Source: RYN-133 sp036497285
GTDB lineage: Bacteria > Actinomycetota > Actinomycetes > Mycobacteriales > Jatrophihabitantaceae
Assembly: GCA_036497285.1 (NCBI GenBank)
Contig: DASXJR010000069.1
Location: forward strand, 1 to 64,000
Reading direction: 5' to 3'
DNA length: 64,000 nt
Shown: piece by piece, positions 1 to 7,929 of the stretch
How the letters are laid out: every line of letters begins with the position of its first letter
Numbering within the stretch: the stretch's first letter is position 1
Translations under genes and position numbers: made by a program
Notes under the pieces: model-generated
The model's input: only the letters and a program-made list of their open reading frames with translations
What the model was told of the DNA's origin: nothing
Database searches by the model: none

Positions 1-36
1 ACCGGCGGCGAGCACGATCAGGGCGAGTGGCGCCAC
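1..36 (-). CDS. glmU: GlmU, N-terminal 12 codons only (partial)
   Basis: Only the first 12 codons lie in the window, reading from a GTG and giving the start of the nucleotidyltransferase motif (APLALIVLAAG). That is the N-terminal motif of bifunctional GlmU, which makes UDP-N-acetylglucosamine for peptidoglycan. An AAGGGA-like ribosome site sits about six bases upstream; an in-frame GTG five codons earlier is less well placed. The tRNA-Gln directly upstream matches an arrangement I recall for glmU in mycobacteria. The rest of the gene is outside the window, so the call rests on a short motif plus context. Confidence 0.7.
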   Translation of the reverse strand, partial: MAPLALIVLAAG

Positions 37-62
37 GGAGTTCCCTTCCACAGAGGACTGTG

Positions 63-135
63 CTGCGGGACTGGGACTCGAACCCAGACTGCACGGCTCC
101 AAAGGCCGGCGGGCTGCCAATTACCCCATCCCGCA
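63..135 (-). tRNA. tRNA-Gln, anticodon TTG
   Basis: Read on the minus strand this folds as a cloverleaf. The acceptor strand TGCGGGA pairs with TCCCGCA, the T arm contains GGTTCGAGTCC, and the seven-base anticodon loop is CTTTGGA with anticodon TTG, which decodes CAA. The discriminator is G and no CCA is encoded. The gene lies just upstream of glmU on the same strand. Confidence 0.9.
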
Positions 136-191
136 ATAGCGCTTGACAGCCTACCGGCGCGCTGTGCGGCACCTGCGCCGAGTTGGGTCCC

Positions 192-220
192 TACGCCTGC
201 GTAAGTTACGGTGAAGTAAC
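192..220. promoter_or_regulatory. Three overlapping palindromes upstream of the desaturase (candidate operator)
   Basis: Three inverted repeats overlap in 29 bases: TACGC-2-GCGTA (192-203), CGTAA-1-TTACG (200-210) and GTTAC-6-GTAAC (205-220). All share a TTAC/GTAA half-site, and they end 39 bases before the desaturase ATG. Lipid-responsive TetR/GntR-type regulators commonly use such sites at desaturase promoters, but the actual regulator is unknown. Confidence 0.4.
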
Positions 221-259
221 CCCTTCCGTGGGGTGTTGCCGAGCGACGGAGAATCGTCT

Positions 260-1192
260 ATGACCCTGCTGGACGAACGTCCGGCCGCAAAGCCGGTCTT
301 CGAGGGGACGAAACGGCGCGGTGAGCAGTTCGCGCTGTACGCCTTCGTGATCGTCCCGTTCCTGGCCTTCCTTGCCGCGGTTCCGGTCGCGTGGGGTTGG
401 GGGCTCGGCTGGACGGACGTGGTGCTGGCACTGGCGTTCTACTACGTCTCGGGCCTCGGCATCACCGTCGGCTACCACCGGTTGTTCACGCACGGCTCGT
501 TCAAGGCGAACCGAGCGCTGCGGATCGCGCTCGCCGTGGCGGGGTCGATGGCGATCGAAGGGCCGGTGATCCGCTGGGTCGCCGATCACCGCCGGCACCA
601 CGCCTACAGCGACCGCGAGGGCGACCCGCACTCGCCGTGGCGCTTCGGCAGCTCGCTGGGCGCCTTGACCAAGGGCTTCTGGTTCGCCCACCTCGGCTGG
701 ATGTTCGACATCGAACACACGAACCGCGAGAAGTACACGCCCGATCTGATGCGTGACCCGGACCTGCGCCTCATCGACCGGATGTTCCCGGTGTTGCTGC
801 TGATCTCGGTACTGCTGCCGGGCGTGCTCGGCGGTCTGATCACGATGTCCTGGACGGGCGCGCTCACCGCGTTCTTCTGGGCCTCGCTCGTGCGGATCTT
901 CACGCTGCACCACGTCACGTGGTCGATCAACTCGGTGTGCCACATGATCGGCGAGCGTCCGTTCGCCGCGCGCGACAAGAGCGCGAACTTCTGGCCCCTC
1001 GCGATCCTCAGCTTCGGCGAGAGCTGGCACAACATGCATCACGCCGACCCGACCGCGGCGCGGCACGGGGTGCTGCGCGGTCAGCTCGACACGTCCGCGC
1101 GACTGATCTGGCTGTTCGAGAAGTTCGGCTGGGCGCACGACGTGCGCTGGCCGAAGCCCGAGCGGCTGGCCAAGCTCCGCGCGTCCGCCTGA
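260..1192 (+). CDS. Membrane acyl-CoA (delta-9 type) fatty acid desaturase
   Basis: This 310-residue membrane di-iron desaturase introduces a double bond into acyl chains for membrane fluidity. Three histidine boxes are visible: HRLFTH at 73-78, HRRHH at 110-114 and HNMHH at 257-261. Hydrophobic segments lie near 25-70 and 178-215. Length and box spacing fit the bacterial stearoyl-CoA desaturase family (DesC-like). The ATG at 260 is preferred because CGGAGA precedes it; a GTG at 233 is in frame but lacks a site. Stacked palindromes upstream suggest lipid-responsive control. Exact acyl substrate and position are not visible from sequence. Confidence 0.9.
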   Translation: MTLLDERPAAKPVFEGTKRRGEQFALYAFVIVPFLAFLAAVPVAWGWGLGWTDVVLALAFYYVSGLGITVGYHRLFTHGSFKANRALRIALAVAGSMAIEGPVIRWVADHRRHHAYSDREGDPHSPWRFGSSLGALTKGFWFAHLGWMFDIEHTNREKYTPDLMRDPDLRLIDRMFPVLLLISVLLPGVLGGLITMSWTGALTAFFWASLVRIFTLHHVTWSINSVCHMIGERPFAARDKSANFWPLAILSFGESWHNMHHADPTAARHGVLRGQLDTSARLIWLFEKFGWAHDVRWPKPERLAKLRASA

Positions 1193-1215
1193 GCACGCGC
1201 TCGTCCCTCCGTCCC

Positions 1216-1343
1216 GACAGTGGATTCCCCGGGTGCGGCGGCAAACGATCAGGTTTTCCTCTCAAATGGTCGGTTCGGCCGACGGAAAGCGATCATTTGG
1301 GGGGAAGACGTGATCATCACGGACGTGCCGACCAACCACTGTC
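1216..1343. repeat. Nested inverted repeat between convergent genes
   Basis: The outer arms are GACAGTGG (1216-1223) and CCACTGTC (1336-1343). Inside them lie a second pair, CAAATGGTCG (1263-1272) and CGATCATTTG (1290-1299), with one mismatch. The structure fills the gap between the convergent desaturase and kynureninase genes, ending 7 bases past the kynureninase stop. The outer arm sequence recurs at 17,258-17,327. A bidirectional termination or folding role is possible. Confidence 0.4.
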
Positions 1344-1349
1344 AAGGGG

Positions 1350-2579
1350 TCAGGTGACCGTGTTGCGGGTGGCGTAGGACGGGTCGCGGTAGTCCTCGGT
1401 TTCGATCACGTCGCGCAGCGTGTCCATCGCGTCCCACACGTCGGTGTGCCGCAGGTAGAGCGGCGCGAACCCCAGCCGCACGACGTCCGGCGCGCGGAAG
1501 TCGCCGATCACCCCGCGGGCGATCAGCGCCTGCACGATCGCGTAGGCGTCGGGATGCCGCAGTGCGACCTGCCCGCCGCGCCGCTCCACCGCACGCGGGG
1601 TGACCACCTCCAGGCTCGGTAGGCATGCGTCCGTGCAGTCGATCGCCAACTGTGTGAGCTGCAGCGACTTGGCGCGGATCGCCGGCGGCGGCGCGTCGTC
1701 GAACACCTCGAGCGCGGCCTCGAGCGCGAGCATCGACAGCAGCGGCGGCGTGCCGATGCGCGCACGCTCGATCCCGAGCGCGGGTGTGAACGTGTCGGCG
1801 AGCTCGAATGGACTCGCGTGCCCGTGCCAGCCGGTCAGCGGCAGGTCGGCGGCGCGCTGGTGGCGGGTCGGCAGGTAGATCCATGCGGGCGCGCCGGGCC
1901 CGCCGTTGAGGTACTTGTACGAGCACCCCACGGCCGCGTCCGCGCCGATGCCGTCCAGATCGAACGGGACGACGCCGGCGGCATGCGCGAGATCCCACAA
2001 GGCGAGCGCGCCGCGATCGTGGATCAGTGAGGTCAGCGCCGCGGAGTCCCACAGCTCGCCCGTCCGGTAGTCGACGGCGCCGAGCGCAACCACCGCGGTG
2101 TCTTCGTCCACCACGGTGTCGATCGCGTCCGGTGCAATGCGGACGAGGCGCAGGCCGAGCATCCGCGCGGCCGACTCGGCGAGGTACTGGTCGGTCGGGA
2201 AGCCGCCCGCGTCCGTGACGATGGTGCCGCGCTCGGGGCGCATCCTGGCGAGCGCGACCAGGGCCTGGAACAGTTGCACGCTGGTCGTGTCGCCGCACAT
2301 GACCTGGCCCGGTGCGGCACCGATGAGGCGTCCGATGCGATCGCCCACCCGGCCGGGCAGAGTCCACCAGCCGTTGCGGTTCCACGACCCGATCAGGTCG
2401 GTGCCCCACTGCCGACGCACCGCGTCGTCCATCGCCGCAGGCACGTTCGTGGCCAACGCGCCCAACGAGTTGCCATCGAGATAGATCACCTTGTCCGGCA
2501 GGGCGAACCGCTCGACCACCGCAGAGAGCGGATCGGTGGCGTCGAGGCGCTGCGCGTCTGCGCGGGTCGGCTCAGCCAC
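1350..2579 (-). CDS. kynU: Kynureninase
   Basis: This 409-residue PLP enzyme cleaves kynurenine (or 3-hydroxykynurenine) to anthranilate (or 3-hydroxyanthranilate) and alanine. The family start YLDGNSLG is at 33-40. The PLP-binding aspartate lies in the WDLAHAAG stretch (D196), and the Schiff-base lysine is K222 in CSYKYLNGGPGAP. It overlaps the upstream tryptophan dioxygenase gene by 8 bases, so the two are very likely co-transcribed and coupled. No kynurenine formamidase lies beside them, so that step must be encoded elsewhere or be spontaneous. Confidence 0.93.
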   Translation of the reverse strand: MAEPTRADAQRLDATDPLSAVVERFALPDKVIYLDGNSLGALATNVPAAMDDAVRRQWGTDLIGSWNRNGWWTLPGRVGDRIGRLIGAAPGQVMCGDTTSVQLFQALVALARMRPERGTIVTDAGGFPTDQYLAESAARMLGLRLVRIAPDAIDTVVDEDTAVVALGAVDYRTGELWDSAALTSLIHDRGALALWDLAHAAGVVPFDLDGIGADAAVGCSYKYLNGGPGAPAWIYLPTRHQRAADLPLTGWHGHASPFELADTFTPALGIERARIGTPPLLSMLALEAALEVFDDAPPPAIRAKSLQLTQLAIDCTDACLPSLEVVTPRAVERRGGQVALRHPDAYAIVQALIARGVIGDFRAPDVVRLGFAPLYLRHTDVWDAMDTLRDVIETEDYRDPSYATRNTVT

Positions 2580-3255
2580 CGCGCACCTCCCACAGCTCGG
2601 GGAAGGCCGGTCGGAACAGGGTCGATCGCAGGTATTCGGACCCCGCCGAGCCGCCCGTGCCCGTCCGGTTGCCGATGATCCGCTGCACCATCATCACGTG
2701 CCGGTACCGCCATTCCTGGATGCCCTCGTCGATGTCGACGAGCGCCTCACACACCTCGGCCGGCTCGCCCTCGGCCGCGTACACGTCGGCAAGGTCGGCG
2801 CCGTCGAGGTAGACGAGCAGCGACTCGTAGACGGTCGAGCGGTCGAGCGCGGCGCGCAGCTCGGGATCGTCGACGCGGTCGAAGTCGCGGCGTCCGAGGG
2901 TGGCCTCGATGACGCGGAACTGGTTCGACTGGAATCCGCTTGCCGTCCCCAACTCGGGACGGAAGGACGCGAACTGCTTCGGGGTCATCGTCTCGAGAAC
3001 GTCGAGCTGGCCGACGATCGTCTTGAGGATCTTCGCGATGCGCCGTGCGGTGTGCAGTGCGCCGGCGCCGTTGCGGTCTTCGAGCCGGCGCTGCAGCAGC
3101 GCGGTTTCATGCAGGATCTGTTTGAACCACAGCTCGTAGACCTGGTGGACGATCACGAACAGCATCTCGTCGTGTTCGGAGGTCGCGGGACGCTGGCATG
3201 AGAGCAGCTCGTCCAGACACAGGTAGTCGCCGTACGTCCGGGTGCGCGTGGTCAT
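2572..3255 (-). CDS. kynA: Tryptophan 2,3-dioxygenase
   Basis: This heme dioxygenase opens the indole ring of tryptophan to N-formylkynurenine. At 227 residues it is shorter than the roughly 280-300 of well-studied bacterial enzymes, with the loss apparently in the middle. Core motifs remain: HDEMLF and VHQVYELWFKQ near the N-terminus, the substrate-carboxylate arginine in GFQSNQFR (R113), and the likely heme histidine H185 in WRYRHVMM. The C-terminus keeps GTGG and FPELW. The gene is followed by kynU with an 8-base overlap. Its ATG lies 50 bases from the divergent TetR start, so a shared control region is likely. Confidence 0.9.
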   Translation of the reverse strand: MTTRTRTYGDYLCLDELLSCQRPATSEHDEMLFVIVHQVYELWFKQILHETALLQRRLEDRNGAGALHTARRIAKILKTIVGQLDVLETMTPKQFASFRPELGTASGFQSNQFRVIEATLGRRDFDRVDDPELRAALDRSTVYESLLVYLDGADLADVYAAEGEPAEVCEALVDIDEGIQEWRYRHVMMVQRIIGNRTGTGGSAGSEYLRSTLFRPAFPELWEVRGG

Positions 3256-3277
3256 GACACCATGATTGTCTGATGAC
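3251..3277. promoter_or_regulatory. Imperfect palindrome between tetR and kynA starts
   Basis: GTCATGACA (3251-3259) is mirrored by TGTCTGATGAC (3267-3277), giving an inverted repeat with a two-base slip that covers the kynA start codon. It lies in the 50-base gap between the divergent TetR and dioxygenase genes. That is a usual place for a TetR operator, but binding is inferred only. Confidence 0.35.
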
Positions 3278-3305
3278 CGAACACAGCGGCAGGCCCAGGG
3301 TACGA

Positions 3306-3908
3306 ATGACCGGGCGCGAGCGTCGTGAGCAGCTGGTCGACGTGGGGCGCACGCTGTTCGCCGAACGAGGATTCGAGGCGACGTCGATCGAAGAGATCGC
3401 GGCCCGGGCCGGCGTGTCCAAGCCGGTCGTGTACGAGCACTTCGGCGGCAAGGAAGGCTTGTACGCCGTCGTCGTCGACCGCGAGATGAGTGACCTGCTC
3501 GAACGGTTGACCGTGGCGCTGGCCACCGGACATCCTCGCCGGCTCGTCGAGCAGGCCGCGCTGGCGCTACTCACCTACATCGAGGAGGAGACGGACGGGT
3601 TCCGGATCCTCTCCCGCGACTCGCCGGTCGCCGGGACGTCCGGGACGTTCTCGTCGCTGCTCAACGACATCGCCAGCCAGGTCGAGCACATCATGGCGCG
3701 CGAGTTCGAACTGCGTGGCATGAAGACCGAGTTGGCCGGGATGTATGCCCAGATGCTCGTGGGCATGGTCGCGTTGACCGGCCAGTGGTGGCTCGAGGAG
3801 CGCAAGCCGCCGCGCGAAGAGGTCGCCGCGCACTTGGTCAACCTCGGTTGGAACGGGCTCGCCCATCTCGACCCGAACCCGAAGATCGTCCATCGATCCA
3901 GCCCGTGA
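3306..3908 (+). CDS. TetR-family transcriptional regulator (Rv1019-like)
   Basis: A 200-residue regulator with an N-terminal helix-turn-helix (about residues 10-55, including the EEIAARAGVSKPVVYEHFGGK helices with one base-contact helix) and a variable ligand domain. The N-terminal sequence resembles mycobacterial Rv1019, which also lies next to glmU; that comparison is from memory. The ATG at 3306 has AGGG five bases upstream; the in-frame ATG at 3273 has no site and would leave only 17 bases to kynA. It is divergent from kynA-kynU, so control of kynurenine genes or autoregulation are both possible. Its stop overlaps a GTG that opens a CHAD-like remnant. Confidence 0.85.
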   Translation: MTGRERREQLVDVGRTLFAERGFEATSIEEIAARAGVSKPVVYEHFGGKEGLYAVVVDREMSDLLERLTVALATGHPRRLVEQAALALLTYIEEETDGFRILSRDSPVAGTSGTFSSLLNDIASQVEHIMAREFELRGMKTELAGMYAQMLVGMVALTGQWWLEERKPPREEVAAHLVNLGWNGLAHLDPNPKIVHRSSP

Positions 3909-4042
3909 TCGACGTGTACGGAACCATCGACGGGCGTCTGGACGACCAGCGCGACGTGCTCACCCGAGACCCGCACGAGCTGTACGAGGGCGGGGGCGTG
4001 CACAAGACCCGCGTCGCTGCGCGTCGGTTTCGCAGAGCCCTC
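3905..4042 (+). pseudogene. Truncated CHAD-domain remnant
   Basis: A GTG overlapping the TetR stop (GTGA) opens a frame of about 46 residues. It contains VHKTRVAARRFRRAL, the conserved histidine/arginine N-terminal motif of CHAD domains, which bind polyphosphate. The frame then runs without family similarity into the antisense of the ABC-F gene. Intact CHAD domains are roughly 200-300 residues with several such helices. The reading is a gene remnant once translationally coupled to tetR. The motif is short, so chance similarity cannot be excluded. Confidence 0.45.
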
Positions 4043-4104
4043 GTGGCACGCCGCCGTGACGCCCGGTGGCAGGCGACGCGCTCGTGGAATCACGATGCAG
4101 TTGG

Positions 4105-5832
4105 TCAGTCGTCGGCGAGCGTAAGCCATGCCTCCTCGGCAGCCTCGCGCTCGTCGACGACCTCGCGCAGTTCGGCGTCGAGCTCGCTCACCTTGGCGAA
4201 GTCAGTCGCATGTGCGGCGAGTTGGTCGTGCAAGGTCGCCTCGCGCTTCTCGAGCTGGGTGATCCGGCGCTCGAGCCGGGCCAGCTCCTTGCGGTTGGCC
4301 CGCGAGTCGCCCTTGGCGGTACGGCGCTGCGGTGCGACCTCCACGGCCTCGCTGCGCCGGGCGAGGTACTCGTCCACGCCACCCGGCAGCGCCGCGAGCG
4401 AGCCGTCGCCCAGCAGCGCGACCGTCGAGTCGCAGACCCGTTCGATCAGGTAGCGGTCGTGACTGACCACCACGATCGTGCCCGGCCACGAGTCGAGCAG
4501 ATCCTCGAGTGCGGCCAAGGTGTCCGTGTCGAGGTCGTTGGTCGGCTCGTCCAGCAACAGCACGTTCGGCTGGGCCAACAACAACCGCAGCAGCTGCAGT
4601 CGCCGCCGCTCGCCGCCCGAGAGGTCGGCAACGGCCGTCCACTGTTTGTCGTTTCCGAAACCGAAACGCTCGGCAAGCTGCCCCGCTGACAGTTCCACAC
4701 CGTCGATCAGTGCGGTCGAGCGAACTTCGTTCACGGCTTCCAGCACGCGCAGCTCGGACGGCAGCTCAGCCACTTCCTGCGAGAGATATCCGGCATGCAC
4801 CGTCTGGCCTATGCGCACCCGTCCGGACGTCGGTTCGAGCACTCCCGCCAGCAGATCCAGCAGATGCGTCTTGCCCGAGCCGTTCACGCCGATGACCCCG
4901 ATGCGGTCACCCGGTCCGACGTGCCACGTCACGGCGTCCAGCAACGTGCGCGACCCGACGCGCATAGTGACCTCGTCGAGTTCGTACACGGACTTCCCGA
5001 GCCGGCGCTGGGCAAGCGCCTGCGGCTCCACCGACGTGCGTGGCGGCGGCTCGTCGGCGATCAGTGCCTCGGCGGCCTCGATCCGGAACCGCGGCTTGGA
5101 CGTCCGGGCCGGCGGACCGCGGCGTAGCCAGGCCAGCTCCTTGCGCAGCAGGTTCTGCCGCCGCGCCTCTGTCGCGGATGCCCGTCGGGCCCGTTCGGCC
5201 CGCGCCAGCACGTACGCGGCGTACCCACCGTCGTTCTGACGCACCGTGGCGTCGGCGATTTCCCACGTACGCGCCACCACGGCGTCGAGGAACCAGCGGT
5301 CGTGTGTGACCACGAGCAACGCGCCGCGACGTTGCGTGAGGTAGCCGGCGAGCCAGGTGACGCCCTCGACGTCGAGATGGTTGGTCGGCTCGTCGAGCAC
5401 CAACAGCTCGGCCTGCTGCACCAGTGCGGACGCCAGCGCGACACGGCGCCGCTCACCACCCGACAGCGTCTCCACATCGGCGTCGAGGCCCACCGCGGCC
5501 AGGCCGAGCCCGGTGAGGACGCCGCGCACCGCGGCGTCACCGGCCCACTCGTGCACGGCGCCCGAGCCGACGACGACGGTGCGCACGTCACCCGCGGGCA
5601 GTTCGCCGCGCTGGTCGACATAGGCGATGCGGGTGCCGCCGGTGACGGTGACCCGGCCGGTATCGGGCGACTCCGCACCGGTGATCAGGCGCAGCAGCGT
5701 CGTCTTCCCGCCGCCGTTGCGGCCGACCACGCCGATGCGTTCGCCGTCGGCGAGCCCGAGTGACACTGCCTCCAGCACGGTCGTGGTGCCGTAGGACTTC
5801 CCGACCGTCTCGAGGTTGACGAGGTTCGGCAT
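4105..5832 (-). CDS. ABC-F family ATPase (duplicated ATP-binding cassettes)
   Basis: This 575-residue cytoplasmic protein has two ATP-binding cassettes and no membrane segments, the ABC-F layout. ABC-F proteins act on ribosomes rather than in transport. The first cassette has Walker A GRNGGGKT (37-44), signature LSGGE (123-127) and LDEPTNHLD (146-154). The second has GVNGSGKT, LSGGE and LDEPTNDLD. A charged linker joins them, and a C-terminal coiled coil rich in Glu/Arg (about 500-575) resembles Uup-type members. It starts on an ATG overlapping the ispE stop (TGATG), so the two are coupled. Antibiotic protection versus general translation role cannot be told apart here. Confidence 0.9.
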   Translation of the reverse strand: MPNLVNLETVGKSYGTTTVLEAVSLGLADGERIGVVGRNGGGKTTLLRLITGAESPDTGRVTVTGGTRIAYVDQRGELPAGDVRTVVVGSGAVHEWAGDAAVRGVLTGLGLAAVGLDADVETLSGGERRRVALASALVQQAELLVLDEPTNHLDVEGVTWLAGYLTQRRGALLVVTHDRWFLDAVVARTWEIADATVRQNDGGYAAYVLARAERARRASATEARRQNLLRKELAWLRRGPPARTSKPRFRIEAAEALIADEPPPRTSVEPQALAQRRLGKSVYELDEVTMRVGSRTLLDAVTWHVGPGDRIGVIGVNGSGKTHLLDLLAGVLEPTSGRVRIGQTVHAGYLSQEVAELPSELRVLEAVNEVRSTALIDGVELSAGQLAERFGFGNDKQWTAVADLSGGERRRLQLLRLLLAQPNVLLLDEPTNDLDTDTLAALEDLLDSWPGTIVVVSHDRYLIERVCDSTVALLGDGSLAALPGGVDEYLARRSEAVEVAPQRRTAKGDSRANRKELARLERRITQLEKREATLHDQLAAHATDFAKVSELDAELREVVDEREAAEEAWLTLADD

Positions 5833-6752
5833 CAGCCGGTGATGCGCGCGCCGGGCGCCGGTGCCGTGGCCACCCGGGTCGCGCCGCACACCTTCGCGTC
5901 GTCCAGTTCCTCGGCAAGATCGCGGGCAGCGTCGGCGTGGGCGCAGAGAAACGCGCAGGTCGGGCCGGACCCGGACACCACGCCGCCGAGCGCCCCGAAT
6001 TCGACGCCGGCCTCCAGGACGTCCCCGAGTTCCGGACGCAATGACATGACTGCGGGCTGCAGGTCGTTGGCCAAGGCGTCGGCCAGTCGCCCGCAGTCGC
6101 CTGCGCGCAAGGCATCGAGCAGTTCGTCGGGCGCACCGATCGGGTCCGGTGCGGTGCCTGCCGCACGCATCCGGTCGAGCTCGGCGTAGGTATCCGCAGT
6201 TGAGATACCGAAATCGGCAAGCGCGAACACCCAGTGGTACTCACCGGTCGCCAACACCGGAGTGATCTGCTCGCCCCGACCCGTCCCGAGCGCGGTGCCG
6301 CCGGTCAGCGGGAAGGCGACGTCACTGCCCAGCCGCGCAGCAAGTTCGGCCAACTGGACGCGCGACGAGCCGGTGCGCCAGAGCGCGGCGCACGCGACCA
6401 GCGCCCCGGCGGCATCGGCCGACCCGCCGGCCATCCCGCCCGCGACCGGGATCGACTTGTGCAGCTCGAGCAGCACGTCGGCATCGGTGCCGACGTGATC
6501 GGCGAGCATTGCCGCCGCCTTCCAGGCGAGGTTCGTCGCGTCCACCGGGACCCCGCGAGCCCGCTCTCCGGACGCGGTGAGGCGCATGCCGTCCCCCGCG
6601 CGCGCGATGACCTCGTCGTATACCGACACGGCCTGGAAGACGGTGGTCAGCTCGTGAAACCCGTCCGGACGAGTCGCGCCGACCGCCAGGTGCAGGTTGA
6701 TCTTCGCCGGCACGCGCACGCGTACGGCGTCCGCGATCTCGACTACGGGCAT
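5832..6752 (-). CDS. ispE: 4-diphosphocytidyl-2-C-methyl-D-erythritol kinase
   Basis: IspE phosphorylates CDP-methylerythritol in the MEP pathway of isoprenoid precursor synthesis, which also feeds polyprenyl phosphate carriers. At 306 residues the protein has usual family length. It shows the GHMP-kinase features PAKINLHL near the start, the glycine/serine ATP loop PVAGGMAGGSADAAGAL, and a C-terminal GSGPT motif. The ATG at 6752 is chosen because the conserved region begins right after it; an upstream in-frame ATG adds 27 Arg-rich residues. It is co-directional and overlapping with the ABC-F gene. Confidence 0.93.
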   Translation of the reverse strand: MPVVEIADAVRVRVPAKINLHLAVGATRPDGFHELTTVFQAVSVYDEVIARAGDGMRLTASGERARGVPVDATNLAWKAAAMLADHVGTDADVLLELHKSIPVAGGMAGGSADAAGALVACAALWRTGSSRVQLAELAARLGSDVAFPLTGGTALGTGRGEQITPVLATGEYHWVFALADFGISTADTYAELDRMRAAGTAPDPIGAPDELLDALRAGDCGRLADALANDLQPAVMSLRPELGDVLEAGVEFGALGGVVSGSGPTCAFLCAHADAARDLAEELDDAKVCGATRVATAPAPGARITG

Positions 6753-6936
6753 CGAGTTCGATCTTATCGACGGACGTGCGCGGGCCCGGCGGCGGTGCGC
6801 GTGGCGCGCGGGCCGCCGTGATGAACCGGCCATGAACCTCTGTCAGAGTCGCGGTTTCGCCGGTAATATCTTGAACCCAGCTTTTGATCAAGCCGGAACG
6901 ACCCCGTGCGTGCTCCCGGCATTGCGGAGGGTCACC

Positions 6937-7929
6937 GTGGTGGTCGACAAATCGTGGTCGCGTCCGGCGCGAACCATCTTCGTGCTCGGTGGGGGCGGAT
7001 CGCTCGGCGCCTACCAGGTCGGAGCACTCGTAGGCCTGACGAGCGCCGGACACATCCCCGATGCGCTGTTCGGCTGTTCCGCGGGCGCCCTCAATGCCGC
7101 GTTTATGGCCGGCGATCCCACCCTGCAGCGAGCGCAGGATCTCGTCGGCTGGTGGTCCGACCGCAGCACGCACAGCGTGCTTTCGCCGTCGCGGCTGGCG
7201 CGCGTGCTCGGGCTCGCGCGGGCAGCCACCGGCGCACAACAGTCGCTGATCGACCCGCGCCCGCTGCGGCGGCTGATCACGCAGCGCCTGGAAGCCCACG
7301 ACCTCGCCGAACTCGCCGTCCCGCTGACCGTGACGACCACCTGCCTCGATTGCGGCGAGGCCGTGCACCACGACCGGGGTTCGCTCATCGACGTTCTGCT
7401 CGCCAGCTGTGCGCTGCCCGGCCTGATGCCTGCCGTGCGGCTCTCGGACGGGCACCGGCATGTCGACGGCGGCGTGGTCTGCGGTGTGCCGCTCGGCGCC
7501 GCGATCGCCTCCGCCGGACCCGACGACACGATCTTCGTGCTCGACTGCGCGCTCGCTCCGGTGACTGGTCGGGTCGGCCGATGCGCTGCGCTCGGCGCTG
7601 CGCAGGACGCGGGCGGCTGCCAGTTGCCCGCCGACACCCCACGGTCGTACATCGCCCCCGCCGAGGGTTACCGTGGCGCGCTCGAATTGATGCTGAGCTC
7701 CTTCGCGGTTGCCCGGTCGGTGGCCAGCCGAGCCTCGGTCGTGCCGTACCTCGACGACCGCAGGGTGCGGGTGGTTCCGCACGTCGCGGATGCCTGGTCG
7801 GCCGGCTTGATCGACGAGTTGCCCCGCGGGCCGCGCGATTGCTCGCTCAGTGCGTCCCTCGTCGACGCCGGCAAGGCTGCGACCGAGGCCTGGCTCGCAA
7901 TCCCGATGGAGTCAACGATCCGCCCGTGA
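6937..7929 (+). CDS. Patatin-like phospholipase/esterase
   Basis: A 330-residue patatin-fold acyl hydrolase. The oxyanion loop GGGGSLGAYQ is at 18-27, the nucleophile elbow GCSAG at 46-50 puts the serine at 48, and the partner aspartate is D177 in VDGG, together a Ser-Asp dyad. No signal peptide is seen, so it is probably cytoplasmic like RssA-type proteins. The GTG at 6937 has GGAGG six bases upstream. The 3' end overlaps the convergent glycosyltransferase gene by 18 bases. The lipid substrate is unknown. Confidence 0.87.
   Translation: MVVDKSWSRPARTIFVLGGGGSLGAYQVGALVGLTSAGHIPDALFGCSAGALNAAFMAGDPTLQRAQDLVGWWSDRSTHSVLSPSRLARVLGLARAATGAQQSLIDPRPLRRLITQRLEAHDLAELAVPLTVTTTCLDCGEAVHHDRGSLIDVLLASCALPGLMPAVRLSDGHRHVDGGVVCGVPLGAAIASAGPDDTIFVLDCALAPVTGRVGRCAALGAAQDAGGCQLPADTPRSYIAPAEGYRGALELMLSSFAVARSVASRASVVPYLDDRRVRVVPHVADAWSAGLIDELPRGPRDCSLSASLVDAGKAATEAWLAIPMESTIRP

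Noticed and set aside
63..135. tRNA-Trp on the plus strand because CTCCAAA is visible
   Set aside because: The T-arm and acceptor order show that the gene is on the minus strand with anticodon TTG.
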